Origin: an uncultured Lachnospiraceae bacterium
GTDB lineage: Bacteria; Bacillota; Clostridia; Lachnospirales; Lachnospiraceae
Assembly (NCBI GenBank): GCA_902803355.1
Contig: CADCPP010000034.1
Coordinates: 1-14,106 of the forward strand
Reading direction: 5' to 3'
Length of the DNA stretch: 14,106 nt
A program made the translations under genes and the position numbers. This document shows positions 6,608 to 14,106 of this stretch, piece after piece (position 1 is the stretch's first letter; every line of letters begins with the position of its first letter). A model generated the notes under the pieces. That model did not search any database, was not told the origin of the DNA, and was given only the letters and a program-made list of their open reading frames with translations.

Positions 6608-6629
6608 CGGGCTGGCCCGGCGGATCCGC
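6608..6629 (+). repeat. Short inverted repeats between purN and purO
   Basis: CGGG (6608-6611) pairs with CCCG (6616-6619) around CTGG, followed by the palindrome GCGGATCCGC (6620-6629). These are weak structures in a 52-nt gap. The A-rich stretch and GAGGGA ahead of the next ATG form the ribosome site. They are listed because neighbouring gaps hold similar hairpins. Confidence 0.3.
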
Positions 6630-6655
6630 ATCAATAAAAAAGAGAGGGAATTGAG

Positions 6656-7282
6656 ATGACCGATTTTCTGGAATTTTTACGTTCACACCCTTATCCCGGG
6701 CGCGGCATCGCGGTGGGAAAGGACAGAGTCTACTACTTCATCATGGGCCGGAGCGCAAACAGCCGCAACCGGATCTTTTCGCTCACGGAGGACGGCATCC
6801 GCACGGAAGCGTATGACGCCTCAAAGATGGTCGATCCGAGCCTGATCATTTATCATCCCGTGCGGCAGACCGAAAAGGGCCTGATCGTGACCAACGGCGA
6901 CCAGACGGATACCATCCGCGACTTCGGAGATTTCCGCGCCGCGCTGATGACCCGCGAGTTCGAACCGGACGCGCCGAACTATACGCCGCGTGTGTCCGCG
7001 ATGGTCTATCCGGACGGTGCGTTTGAGCTGTCGATCCTGAAGCAGAAAGACGGCAGATGCCTGCGCGAGTTCTTCTGCTATGAAGGCTGCGAGGAAGGCA
7101 AAGGCTATTTCATCAGCACCTACGAAGGCTTTGGAAGCCCGCTGCCGAGCTTTTACGGCGAACCGCTGGAGATCAGCATGCCGGAGCCGGAAGAGGTCTG
7201 GGAAGCGCTGAACGAAGACAATAAAGTCTCGCTGTACACCAATGTGCGCGGCGAGGTGAAGATCTTTAATAAATATCAGTAA
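6656..7282 (+). CDS. purO: PurO-type IMP cyclohydrolase
   Basis: 208 residues, assigned to the archaeal-type IMP cyclohydrolase family (PurO-like), which closes FAICAR to IMP, the last pathway step. Support: an early GRGIAVG segment (15-21) followed by YYFIMGRSANSRNR (26-39), the conserved N-terminal block I recall for this family; a length near the roughly 200 residues of PurO; and position next to an AICAR transformylase that lacks its own cyclohydrolase domain. It has no similarity to the MGS-like cyclohydrolase domain of bifunctional PurH. The ribosome site is GAGGGA about 8 nt before the ATG. In Clostridia this family commonly replaces the PurH N-terminal domain. The function is well supported by context, but active-site residues cannot be named from sequence alone. 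Confidence 0.87.
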   Translation: MTDFLEFLRSHPYPGRGIAVGKDRVYYFIMGRSANSRNRIFSLTEDGIRTEAYDASKMVDPSLIIYHPVRQTEKGLIVTNGDQTDTIRDFGDFRAALMTREFEPDAPNYTPRVSAMVYPDGAFELSILKQKDGRCLREFFCYEGCEEGKGYFISTYEGFGSPLPSFYGEPLEISMPEPEEVWEALNEDNKVSLYTNVRGEVKIFNKYQ

Positions 7283-7287
7283 AGGAA

Positions 7288-7322
7288 GCCTCCCTGACCC
7301 GGGAAGGCGGCGCGCGGCGCCG
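7288..7322 (+). repeat. Double hairpin between purO and the AICAR transformylase gene
   Basis: A first stem, GCCTCCCT (7288-7295) with GGGAAGGC (7301-7308), has one C-A mismatch and one T-G pair. A second stem, GGCGC (7309-7313) with GCGCC (7317-7321), follows at once. It ends just before the AAGGAG ribosome site and has no T tract. Its paired layout resembles degenerate REP-like intergenic repeats. Confidence 0.5.
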
Positions 7323-7335
7323 GAAGGAGTATCTC

Positions 7336-8514
7336 ATGAACGAATTAGAACTGAAATATGGCTGCAATCCGAATCAGAAGCCTGCCCGCATCTTCATGCC
7401 GGACGGCTCCGATCTGCCGGTCAAGGTCTTAAACGGCCGTCCCGGCTTCATCAATTTTCTGGATGCCCTGAATTCCTGGCAGTTGGTGAAAGAACTGGCG
7501 GAGGCCACCGGCCTTCCGGCCGCAGCGTCCTTTAAGCATGTATCTCCGGCCGGTGCCGCGGTGGGCAAGCCCCTTTCCGAAACGGACCGCGCGATGTATT
7601 TTGTCGAGCCGGGCGAAGAGCTGTCCCCGATCGCGAGCGCCTATATCCGTGCCCGCGGAGCGGATCGTCTCTGCTCCTACGGCGACTGGGCGGCCTTAAG
7701 TGAAGAGTGCGATGCCGCGACGGCCCGCTATCTCAAGGCTGAGGTCTCGGACGGCATCATTGCCCCGTCGTATTCCGAGGAAGCCCTGGAGATCCTCCGC
7801 ACAAAGAAAAAAGGCGGCTATAACGTGGTGCAGATCGATCCGGATTACGTGCCCGCGCCGCAGGAATATAAGGATGTGTTCGGCATCCGCTTTGAGCAGG
7901 GACACAATAATTTCCGTATCGATGAAAAGCTGCTGGAAAATATCGTAACGGCCAACAAGGAACTGCCGGAAGCCGCGAAGATCGATATGATCGTGGCGCT
8001 GATCACGCTGAAATATACGCAGTCCAATTCCGTCTGCTATGTCAAGGACGGCCAGGCGATCGGCGTGGGCGCAGGCCAGCAGAGCCGTATCCACTGCACG
8101 CGCCTTGCCGGCAGCAAGGCGGACAACTGGTACTTACGGCAGAGCCCGCAGGTGCTCGGCCTGCCGTTCAAGGCGGATGTCCGCCGCCCCGACCGCGACA
8201 ACGCGATCGATGTCTATATCTCGGATGAGTATGAGGATGTCCTACGCGACGGCGAGTGGCAGAAGGTCTTTACCGAACAGCCGAAGGTCTTCACCGCAGA
8301 GGAAAAGAAGGCCTGGATCGCCACGCAAAGCGGCGTGACCTGCGGCTCGGACGCGTTCTTCCCCTTCGGAGACAATGTGGAACGCGCGAGAAAGAGCGGC
8401 GTGCAGTATATCGCAGAGCCCGGCGGCTCCATTCGCGATGATCATGTGATCATGACCGCGGACCGCTACAATATGGTCATGTGCTTCACCGGAATGCGCC
8501 TGTTCCATCATTAA
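7336..8514 (+). CDS. purH: Stand-alone AICAR transformylase (PurH C-terminal domain only)
   Basis: 392 residues. It transfers formyl from 10-formyl-THF to AICAR, giving FAICAR. It begins with LKYGCNPNQKPAR, where the transformylase domain of bifunctional PurH begins. The catalytic Lys67-His68 pair lies in SFKHVSPAGAAVG. Further family blocks are AIGVGAGQQSRIHCTRLAG, KADNWYLR, SGVTCGSDAFFPFGDN, EPGGSIRDD and the C-terminal CFTGMRLFHH. The N-terminal IMP cyclohydrolase (MGS-like) domain of ordinary PurH (about 520 residues) is absent; the upstream PurO-like gene would supply it. This is a natural stand-alone form (sometimes called PurV), not a truncation, since start and ribosome site (AAGGAG) are well placed. 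The stop overlaps the next gene's ribosome site (TAAGGAG). Confidence 0.95.
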   Translation: MNELELKYGCNPNQKPARIFMPDGSDLPVKVLNGRPGFINFLDALNSWQLVKELAEATGLPAAASFKHVSPAGAAVGKPLSETDRAMYFVEPGEELSPIASAYIRARGADRLCSYGDWAALSEECDAATARYLKAEVSDGIIAPSYSEEALEILRTKKKGGYNVVQIDPDYVPAPQEYKDVFGIRFEQGHNNFRIDEKLLENIVTANKELPEAAKIDMIVALITLKYTQSNSVCYVKDGQAIGVGAGQQSRIHCTRLAGSKADNWYLRQSPQVLGLPFKADVRRPDRDNAIDVYISDEYEDVLRDGEWQKVFTEQPKVFTAEEKKAWIATQSGVTCGSDAFFPFGDNVERARKSGVQYIAEPGGSIRDDHVIMTADRYNMVMCFTGMRLFHH

Positions 8515-8524
8515 GGAGTAAGCG

Positions 8525-8743
8525 ATGAACGAGTTTACGCCGAGCAGAAAGTACTGCGCCACCTGCGAATACTGGAGCGGACAGCGCCGGACGACGGACC
8601 GCTATGCCTACCGCGCTGCGGTGGATGATCTTGGCGAAAAAGGACGCTGCTATAACCGCGCGAGCGCGTATTTCAACCACACGGACCGCAGGGCGGACAA
8701 TTTTTGCCAGTGCTGGGAGAAATGGAGCATCCTGAGGGAATGA
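8525..8743 (+). CDS. Small cysteine-rich protein of unknown function, possible zinc binder
   Basis: A 72-residue, basic, soluble protein that I cannot assign. It has five cysteines: Cys11-x-x-Cys14, Cys42, and Cys61-x-Cys63, with flanking aromatics (CATCEYWSGQR at the start and FCQCWEKW at the end). The symmetrical C-x-x-C-x-Y-W ... C-x-C-W-x-K-W layout suggests one folded metal site, for example zinc held by Cys11, Cys14, Cys42 and one of Cys61/63. It has no signal peptide or membrane segment. Translation is well supported: GGAG directly follows the transformylase stop with a 6-nt spacer before ATG, the gap is only 10 nt, and codon use resembles its neighbours. Lying between purH and purD, it must be cotranscribed with them. 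A role in purine synthesis or its control is inferred from position only. Confidence 0.8.
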   Translation: MNEFTPSRKYCATCEYWSGQRRTTDRYAYRAAVDDLGEKGRCYNRASAYFNHTDRRADNFCQCWEKWSILRE

Positions 8744-8745
8744 CG

Positions 8746-8782
8746 CCTGCGCTGCCGCAGGAGGCGCCTCAGCCCCTTGAGG
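8746..8782 (+). repeat. Double hairpin before purD
   Basis: CCTGCG (8746-8751) pairs with CGCAGG (8756-8761) around CTGC, then CCTCA (8767-8771) pairs with TGAGG (8778-8782). It occupies the 67-nt gap before purD, starts 3 nt after the small gene's stop, and is not followed by a T tract. Confidence 0.5.
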
Positions 8783-8810
8783 GCAGAAAAGCTTACTGGA
8801 GAAAAGACAG

Positions 8811-10070
8811 ATGAAAATCATAGTTGTAGGCGGCGGCGGAAGAGAGCACGCCGTGATCAAAAAACTGAAGGAAAACCCGAAGGCAGAGACCATCTTTGCC
8901 CTGCCGGGAAACGGCGGCATCGCTGCCGACGCGGAATGCGTAAATATCGCTGCGACGGATATCCAGGGGATCGTCTCCTTCGCAAAGGAAAAGGCCGTGG
9001 ATTACGCCGTTGTCACGCCGGATGACCCGCTGGTGCTCGGCTGCGTGGACGCGCTGGAAGAGATCGGCGTCCCCTGCTTTGGGCCGCGCGCAAACGCCGC
9101 GATCATTGAGGGCAGCAAGATCTTCTCCAAACGCCTCATGCAGAAATACGGGATCCCCACGGCTGCCTGCGAGGTCTTTGAGGACGCGGACAAAGCGCTC
9201 GCCTATCTTGAGACCGCGCCGCTCCCGGCCGTCGTCAAGGCGGACGGGCTTGCCCTCGGCAAGGGCGTGATCATCGCCCAGACACGGGAAGAAGCGCGGC
9301 AGGCTGTGATCGAAATGATGCGGGAGAACAAGTTCGGCAAGAGCGGCAGCCGCATCCTGATCGAGGAATTTCTGGAGGGCCCGGAAGTTTCCGTGCTTTC
9401 CTTTACAGACGGAAAGACCATAAAGCCCATGGTCTCTTCCATGGACCATAAGCGCGCGGGCGATCACGACACCGGCCTCAATACCGGCGGCATGGGCACC
9501 GTAGCCCCGAACCCGTATTATACGAAGGAGATCGCGGAGCGCTGCATGCAGGAGATCTTTCTGCCCACGGTCCGCACCATGCAGGCGGAAGGCCGTCCCT
9601 TCAAGGGCTGCCTCTATTTCGGCCTGATGCTGACGGAAAAAGGTCCGAAGGTGATCGAGTACAACTGCCGCTTCGGTGATCCCGAGACGCAGGTGGTGCT
9701 GCCCCTTCTTTCGGGCGACCTGCTGGAGATCATGCAGGCGGTCACCGAAGAGCGGCTGGAGGAGGTGCCGGTCGAATTTTCGGACGGCGCGGCCTGCTGC
9801 GTCATCATGGCCTCCGAAGGCTATCCGTTAAAGTACGGCAAGGGCTATCCCATTACCATCCCGGAGGATCTGCGCGATAAGGTTTATGTGGCCGGCGCCG
9901 CGCAGAAGGACGGGCAGCTTGTCACCTCCGGCGGGCGCGTGCTGGGCGTGACGGAGGTAGCGGAAGATCTTCCTGCCGCCGTGAAGAACGCCTACGCGGA
10001 CGTGGAGCGGATCCGTTTTGACAATGCGTATTACCGCCACGATATCGGGGAGAGAGCCCTTAAGGCTTAA
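8811..10070 (+). CDS. purD: PurD, GAR synthetase (phosphoribosylamine-glycine ligase)
   Basis: 419 residues. It is an ATP-grasp ligase joining glycine to phosphoribosylamine, the unstable product of PurF. It starts with the dinucleotide-like loop KIIVVGGGGREHAV (2-15), followed by PGNGG and the substrate segment VTPDDPLVLG. The ATP-grasp core includes VVKADGLALGKGV, EEFLEGPEVSVL, HDTGLNTGGMG and the signature RFGDPETQVVLPLL (287-300). The C-terminal domain of PurD follows. Length is typical (420-430). The first residues of the family's start coincide with the ATG, and GGAG lies about 10 nt upstream. PDDP is seen where I recall PE.PL in many homologues, a minor variation. Confidence 0.96.
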   Translation: MKIIVVGGGGREHAVIKKLKENPKAETIFALPGNGGIAADAECVNIAATDIQGIVSFAKEKAVDYAVVTPDDPLVLGCVDALEEIGVPCFGPRANAAIIEGSKIFSKRLMQKYGIPTAACEVFEDADKALAYLETAPLPAVVKADGLALGKGVIIAQTREEARQAVIEMMRENKFGKSGSRILIEEFLEGPEVSVLSFTDGKTIKPMVSSMDHKRAGDHDTGLNTGGMGTVAPNPYYTKEIAERCMQEIFLPTVRTMQAEGRPFKGCLYFGLMLTEKGPKVIEYNCRFGDPETQVVLPLLSGDLLEIMQAVTEERLEEVPVEFSDGAACCVIMASEGYPLKYGKGYPITIPEDLRDKVYVAGAAQKDGQLVTSGGRVLGVTEVAEDLPAAVKNAYADVERIRFDNAYYRHDIGERALKA

Positions 10071-10097
10071 GCCCACAAACCACACTAGGAGCAGACA

Positions 10098-13000
10098 ATG
10101 GTCTATCGAATCTTTGTAGAGAAAAAACCCGGATTGGACAGCGAAGCCTCAGCTCTGTTCAGAGAGCTCAGCGAGATCCTGGGGATCGCGAAGCTGCAGA
10201 AGCTGCGCATCCTGAACCGTTATGACGCGGAAGGACTGACAAAGGAACACTTTGATTATGCGGTCAAGACGGTCTTTTCCGAGCCGCAGGTCGATCGTGC
10301 CTTTGAGGAGGCGGATCTTCCGGATGCGGCGGTCTTTGCCGTGGAATATCTTCCCGGACAGTTCGACCAGAGGGCGGACTCGGCGGCGCAGTGCATCCAG
10401 CTGATCTTCCAGGGTGAGCGCCCGCTCATCCGCACCGCGAAGGTCTACGCCCTGTACGGAGAACTGAGCGAGGAAGAGCTTGCGGCGGTCAAAAAATATG
10501 TGATCAACCCCGTGGAAGCGCGGGAAGCTTCGTTGGAAAAGCCGGAGACCATCCGCCCTATCTACGCGGTCCCGGATCACGTGGAAACGCTGGAGGGTTT
10601 CCGCAGCCTGAACAAAGAAGAAGTGGCGGATCTGGCCGCCCGCCTTGGCCTTGCCATGGACGCGGACGATCTGGAATTCTGCCGCAGCTATTTCGAAGAA
10701 GAAAAGCGTGACCCCACCATTACGGAGATCCGCATGATCGATACCTACTGGTCCGATCACTGCCGCCATACCACCTTCAATACGGTGATCGACGAAGTCC
10801 GTTTTGAGGATGAGCTGTTAGAGGCAGCCTGGAACCGTTATCTGAAGACCAGAAAGGAGCTCGGCCGCACCAAGCCTATCTGCCTGATGGATATTGCCAC
10901 GCTGGCGGTCCGGCATCTTCGCGCAAACGGTCAGCTGGATAAACTGGATGAATCCGAAGAGATCAACGCCTGCACGGTGAAGATCGACGTGGAGATGGAC
11001 GGCAAAAAAGAGCCCTGGCTGCTCCTGTTTAAAAATGAGACTCATAACCACCCGACGGAGATCGAGCCGTTCGGCGGCGCGGCCACCTGCATCGGCGGCG
11101 CGATCCGCGACCCGCTTTCCGGCCGCTCTTATGTGTACGGCGCCATGCGCATCACCGGCGCGGCAGATCCCTTAAAACCGGTGAGCGAAACGCTGCCGGG
11201 CAAGCTGCCGCAGCGCAAGATCGTGACCACGGCGGCGGCAGGCTATTCGTCCTACGGCAACCAGATTGGCCTTGCCACAGGCATCGTGGATGAGCTTTAT
11301 CACCCCGGCTATGAAGCAAAGCGCATGGAGATCGGGGCGGTCATCGCGGCAGCGCCTGCGGAGAACGTGCGCCGCGAGCGTCCGGCCCCGGGCGATGTGA
11401 TCTTCCTTCTCGGCGGAGGAACGGGACGAGACGGGATCGGCGGCGCGACCGGCGCGAGCAAGGCGCACACGGCGCATTCCGTGGAGGACTGCGGCGCGGA
11501 AGTCCAGAAGGGCAACGCGCCCGAAGAGAGAAAGCTGCAGCGGCTGTTCCGGAATCCGGAGGCATCGCGCCTCATCAAGCGCTGCAACGATTTCGGCGCC
11601 GGCGGCGTGTCGGTGGCGATCGGCGAGCTGGCGGACGGCATCGTCGTGGATCTGAACGCGGTGCCGAAGAAATATGAAGGCCTGGACGGAACGGAGCTCG
11701 CGATCAGCGAATCGCAGGAACGCATGGCCGTCGTGGTTGAAGAAAAAGACGCGGAGCGTTTCCTGGCGCTTGCCGGAGAAGAAAACCTGCAGGCGGTCAT
11801 CGTGGCCAGAGTGCAGGAGGACCGACGCCTCGTCATGTACTGGAACGATCGGAAGATCGTGGATATCAGCCGTGATTTCCTGGACTCCAACGGCGCGGAA
11901 AAGCATATCCGCATCACGCCTGCGGCGGCAGAGAAAAAGCCGCTTAAGACAGCGTTTGACTCCGGCAGCTTCACGCAGCGCTTTAAGGCGATGGCAGGCG
12001 ATCTGAACTGCTGCTCAAAGCGCGGTCTCGCAGAGCGCTTTGACTCGACCATCGGCTCCGGGACGGTGCTCATGCCCTTTGGCGGCAGGCGGCAGCTGAC
12101 GCCTGCGCAGGCCATGGTGCAGCTTGTCTCTTCCGAGAAGAAACATACCGATGACTGCTCCCTGATGGCGTGGGGCTTTGACCCTTCCTTAAGCGAGATG
12201 AGTCCTTACCACGGCGCTTACACGGCTGTGGCCGAATCGGTCTGCAAGCTGATCGCCTCCGGGGCGGAGTTTAAAGACGTTTACCTGACCCTTCAGGAAT
12301 ATTTTGAAAAGCCCGGTCATGATCCCCGCCGCTGGGGCAAGCCGCTTGCGGCGCTGCTGGGTGCGTTTGACGCACAGATGGATCTGGGCATCGGCGCGAT
12401 CGGCGGGAAGGATTCCATGTCCGGCTCCTTTGAACAGCTGGATGTGCCGCCCACCCTGGTTTCCTTCGCGGTAACGATGCAGAAAAAGAAGGACATCCTC
12501 TCGCCGGAGTTAAAGGTGGCAGGGCATGTGCTTATCCGTCTGGCACCGGAAAAGAAGGAAAACGGACTTCCGGATGCGGAAAGCCTGAAGGCGGTCTTTG
12601 CCCGCGTGACAAAGGCGGTGCGGAGCGGCCGGGCCTTTGCCGCGTATACGCCGGGTTACGGCGGCATCGCGGAAGCGGTCATGAAGATGAGCTTCGGAAA
12701 CGGCTTCGGCGTCTGCTTTGATCAGGCTATGACAGCGGAGAAGCTGTTTGCGGCGGATCACTGCGCCTTCCTTCTGGAAGTGGAGCAGGCAGAGGCCGGC
12801 GAGGAAGTGATCGGAACGGTTACGGAAGACGATGCGTTCACGCTGGGTGAAGAAAGCATTGCGGCGAGCGAGCTTCTGCGGATCAGCGAAGAAAAGCTGG
12901 AGGGCGTATTTGCCTGCAACATCCCCATGAAAGAGGAGAAGATCCCGGCCTATGTGTATCAGGCCGGCGAGCGCCGGAGACCTTCGGTCTCTTCGGCAAA

Positions 13001-13799
13001 GCCGAAGGTGCTGATCCCGGCTTTCCCCGGAACCAACTGCGAATATGACAGCGCGAAGGCCGTGGCGGATGCCGGCGCCGAGCCGGAAGTGATCGTGATC
13101 GGCAACCTGACGGCGGATGCTGTCGCCCGCAGTGTGGAACGCTTCGCCTCGGCCGCGCGCAGCGCGCAGATGATCTTCATCCCCGGCGGTTTCTCCGGCG
13201 GAGATGAACCGGACGGCAGCGGCAAATTCATTACCGCCTTCTTCCGCTCGGCGGAGGTGAAGGAAGCCGTCACGGCGCTTTTGGAAAAACGCGACGGCCT
13301 CATGCTCGGCATCTGCAACGGCTTCCAAGCGCTCATCAAGCTGGGGCTCGTGCCTTACGGCAGGATCCTGGATGCGGACGAGACTTTCCCCACCCTGACC
13401 TTCAATACCATCGGGCGCCATCAGTCCCGCATCGTGCGCACGAGGATCGCCTCGAATAAGTCCCCCTGGCTTTCCCTGACGAAGCCGGGCGAGATCTATT
13501 CGGTGCCCATCTCCCACGGTGAAGGCCGATTCCTGGCGGATCCCGCGCTGATCGATAAGCTCGCGTCGAACGGTCAGATCGCCACGCAGTATGTGGACGA
13601 GAAGGGCCTTCCGACCATGGATGTCCATTTCAACCCGAACGGTTCCCTGATGGCCATCGAAGGCATCACCTCCCCGGACGGCCGCGTGCTCGGCAAGATG
13701 GGGCATACGGAGCGCTATGTGGCAGGCCTTTACAAAAACGTCCCTGGCAACTACGACCCGCACCTCTTTGAAGCGGCGGTGAAGTACTTCAAGGGCTGA
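10098..13799 (+). CDS. purL: PurL, single-chain FGAM synthase (large form)
   Basis: 1233 residues. It converts FGAR, glutamine and ATP to FGAM. Order: a PurS-like N-terminal region (about 1-150), a linker, a first synthetase half containing TYWSDHCRHTTFNT (His221/His224) and ETHNHPTEIEPFGGAATC-type ATP-loop residues, a second half with AIGGKDSMSGSF, then a class I glutaminase from about 970. The glutaminase triad is visible: Cys1073 in LGICNGFQ, and His1203 and Glu1205 in GHTERY, matching E. coli Cys1135, His1260 and Glu1262. It is slightly shorter than E. coli PurL (1295). Many Firmicutes instead use separate PurS, PurQ and PurL; the fused form is the clostridial variant. TAGGAG lies about 7 nt before the ATG, 27 nt after purD. 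Confidence 0.96.
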   Translation: MVYRIFVEKKPGLDSEASALFRELSEILGIAKLQKLRILNRYDAEGLTKEHFDYAVKTVFSEPQVDRAFEEADLPDAAVFAVEYLPGQFDQRADSAAQCIQLIFQGERPLIRTAKVYALYGELSEEELAAVKKYVINPVEAREASLEKPETIRPIYAVPDHVETLEGFRSLNKEEVADLAARLGLAMDADDLEFCRSYFEEEKRDPTITEIRMIDTYWSDHCRHTTFNTVIDEVRFEDELLEAAWNRYLKTRKELGRTKPICLMDIATLAVRHLRANGQLDKLDESEEINACTVKIDVEMDGKKEPWLLLFKNETHNHPTEIEPFGGAATCIGGAIRDPLSGRSYVYGAMRITGAADPLKPVSETLPGKLPQRKIVTTAAAGYSSYGNQIGLATGIVDELYHPGYEAKRMEIGAVIAAAPAENVRRERPAPGDVIFLLGGGTGRDGIGGATGASKAHTAHSVEDCGAEVQKGNAPEERKLQRLFRNPEASRLIKRCNDFGAGGVSVAIGELADGIVVDLNAVPKKYEGLDGTELAISESQERMAVVVEEKDAERFLALAGEENLQAVIVARVQEDRRLVMYWNDRKIVDISRDFLDSNGAEKHIRITPAAAEKKPLKTAFDSGSFTQRFKAMAGDLNCCSKRGLAERFDSTIGSGTVLMPFGGRRQLTPAQAMVQLVSSEKKHTDDCSLMAWGFDPSLSEMSPYHGAYTAVAESVCKLIASGAEFKDVYLTLQEYFEKPGHDPRRWGKPLAALLGAFDAQMDLGIGAIGGKDSMSGSFEQLDVPPTLVSFAVTMQKKKDILSPELKVAGHVLIRLAPEKKENGLPDAESLKAVFARVTKAVRSGRAFAAYTPGYGGIAEAVMKMSFGNGFGVCFDQAMTAEKLFAADHCAFLLEVEQAEAGEEVIGTVTEDDAFTLGEESIAASELLRISEEKLEGVFACNIPMKEEKIPAYVYQAGERRRPSVSSAKPKVLIPAFPGTNCEYDSAKAVADAGAEPEVIVIGNLTADAVARSVERFASAARSAQMIFIPGGFSGGDEPDGSGKFITAFFRSAEVKEAVTALLEKRDGLMLGICNGFQALIKLGLVPYGRILDADETFPTLTFNTIGRHQSRIVRTRIASNKSPWLSLTKPGEIYSVPISHGEGRFLADPALIDKLASNGQIATQYVDEKGLPTMDVHFNPNGSLMAIEGITSPDGRVLGKMGHTERYVAGLYKNVPGNYDPHLFEAAVKYFKG

Positions 13800-13851
13800 T
13801 CAGACGGGCAGCGCGAAAAACAGGCGACGGTGATGCGAAAGGAGAAGAGCG

Positions 13852-14106
13852 ATGTTCAGACCCATGCTGCGGTTTAAACAGCAGATCAGTAACGAGGAGT
13901 GCATAGAGATCCTGAAAAAGGAGCTGCGCGGCGTGCTTTCCGTGATCGGCGATGACGGCTACCCTTACGGGGTGCCGATCAATCATTACTACTGCGAAGA
14001 GGACGGAAAGATCTATTTTCACGGCGGGATGATGGGGCACAAGATCGATGCGCTGCGGCGCTGCGGCAAGGCATCCTTCTGCGTGTACGACGAAGGATAC
14101 CGCGAG
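13852..14106 (+). CDS. NimA/PNPOx-like flavoprotein, N-terminal fragment
   Basis: The first 85 codons of a gene cut by the window edge. MFRPMLRFKQQIS, then EECIEILKKELRGVLSVIGD, YPYGVPINHYY, KIYFHGG, GHKIDALRR and ASFCVYDEG form the N-terminal half of the split-barrel FMN-binding fold of pyridoxamine 5'-phosphate oxidase-like proteins, specifically the NimA-like subgroup common in anaerobes. Some members reduce nitroimidazoles, but most have unknown substrates, so no resistance role should be assumed. The start follows AAAGGAG (13838-13844). The 52-nt gap after purL holds no terminator, so read-through from the purine operon is possible; a functional link is not evident. Confidence 0.82.
   Translation, partial: MFRPMLRFKQQISNEECIEILKKELRGVLSVIGDDGYPYGVPINHYYCEEDGKIYFHGGMMGHKIDALRRCGKASFCVYDEGYRE

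Noticed and set aside
10149..13763. Long open frames on the - strand opposite purL (206, 244, 268 and 417 residues)
   Set aside because: They lie antisense to clear purL homology in a GC-rich gene and lack ribosome sites or recognisable domains; they are codon-bias shadows.
1..14106. CRISPR arrays, insertion sequences, tRNA or rRNA genes, phage or toxin-antitoxin genes
   Set aside because: No regularly spaced repeats, transposase-like frames or RNA gene folds were seen; the region reads as core metabolism plus a transporter end.

Overview
The window is a 14.1-kb, gene-dense, moderately GC-rich bacterial segment with every gene on the + strand. Strong AGGAGG-type ribosome sites, consensus sigma-A-like promoters, a clostridial-type single-chain PurL, an Fe-S-type PurF and a split PurH together suggest an anaerobic Firmicute, probably class Clostridia and possibly Lachnospiraceae-like. 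This is inference from gene style; no genus can be named.

Positions 1-1395 are the end of a tripartite tricarboxylate transporter (TTT) locus. It holds the last 57 codons of a TctA-type permease, then a TctC/Bug-type lipoprotein with its own near-consensus promoter, closed by two tandem intrinsic terminators.

Positions 1397-13799 are one long de novo purine (IMP) operon. It opens with a promoter and a roughly 110-nt leader containing an intrinsic terminator that looks like an attenuator. The order is purE, purC, purF, purM, a formate/nitrite-family channel, purN, a PurO-type IMP cyclohydrolase, a stand-alone AICAR transformylase, a 72-residue cysteine-rich protein of unknown function, purD and purL. 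These cover steps 1 (PurF), 2 (PurD), 3 (PurN), 4 (PurL), 5 (PurM), AIR-to-CAIR (PurE), 7 (PurC), 9 (AICAR transformylase) and 10 (PurO). PurK and PurB are not in the window. purC/purF and purF/purM overlap as TGATG. The later genes are separated by 10-70 nt, and several of these gaps hold GC-rich hairpins without T tracts.

From 13852 to the end is the start of a NimA/pyridoxamine-phosphate-oxidase-like flavoprotein. No terminator separates it from purL.

The most notable points are: (1) a PurF whose phosphoribosyltransferase and Fe-S residues are intact but whose glutaminase active site, including the N-terminal Cys, appears erased; (2) a formate-type channel between purM and purN, in a pathway that uses 10-formyl-THF twice; (3) an uncharacterised small Cys protein inside the operon; (4) a leader with mutually exclusive pairings that matches no aptamer I know; (5) PurH split into two separate enzymes.
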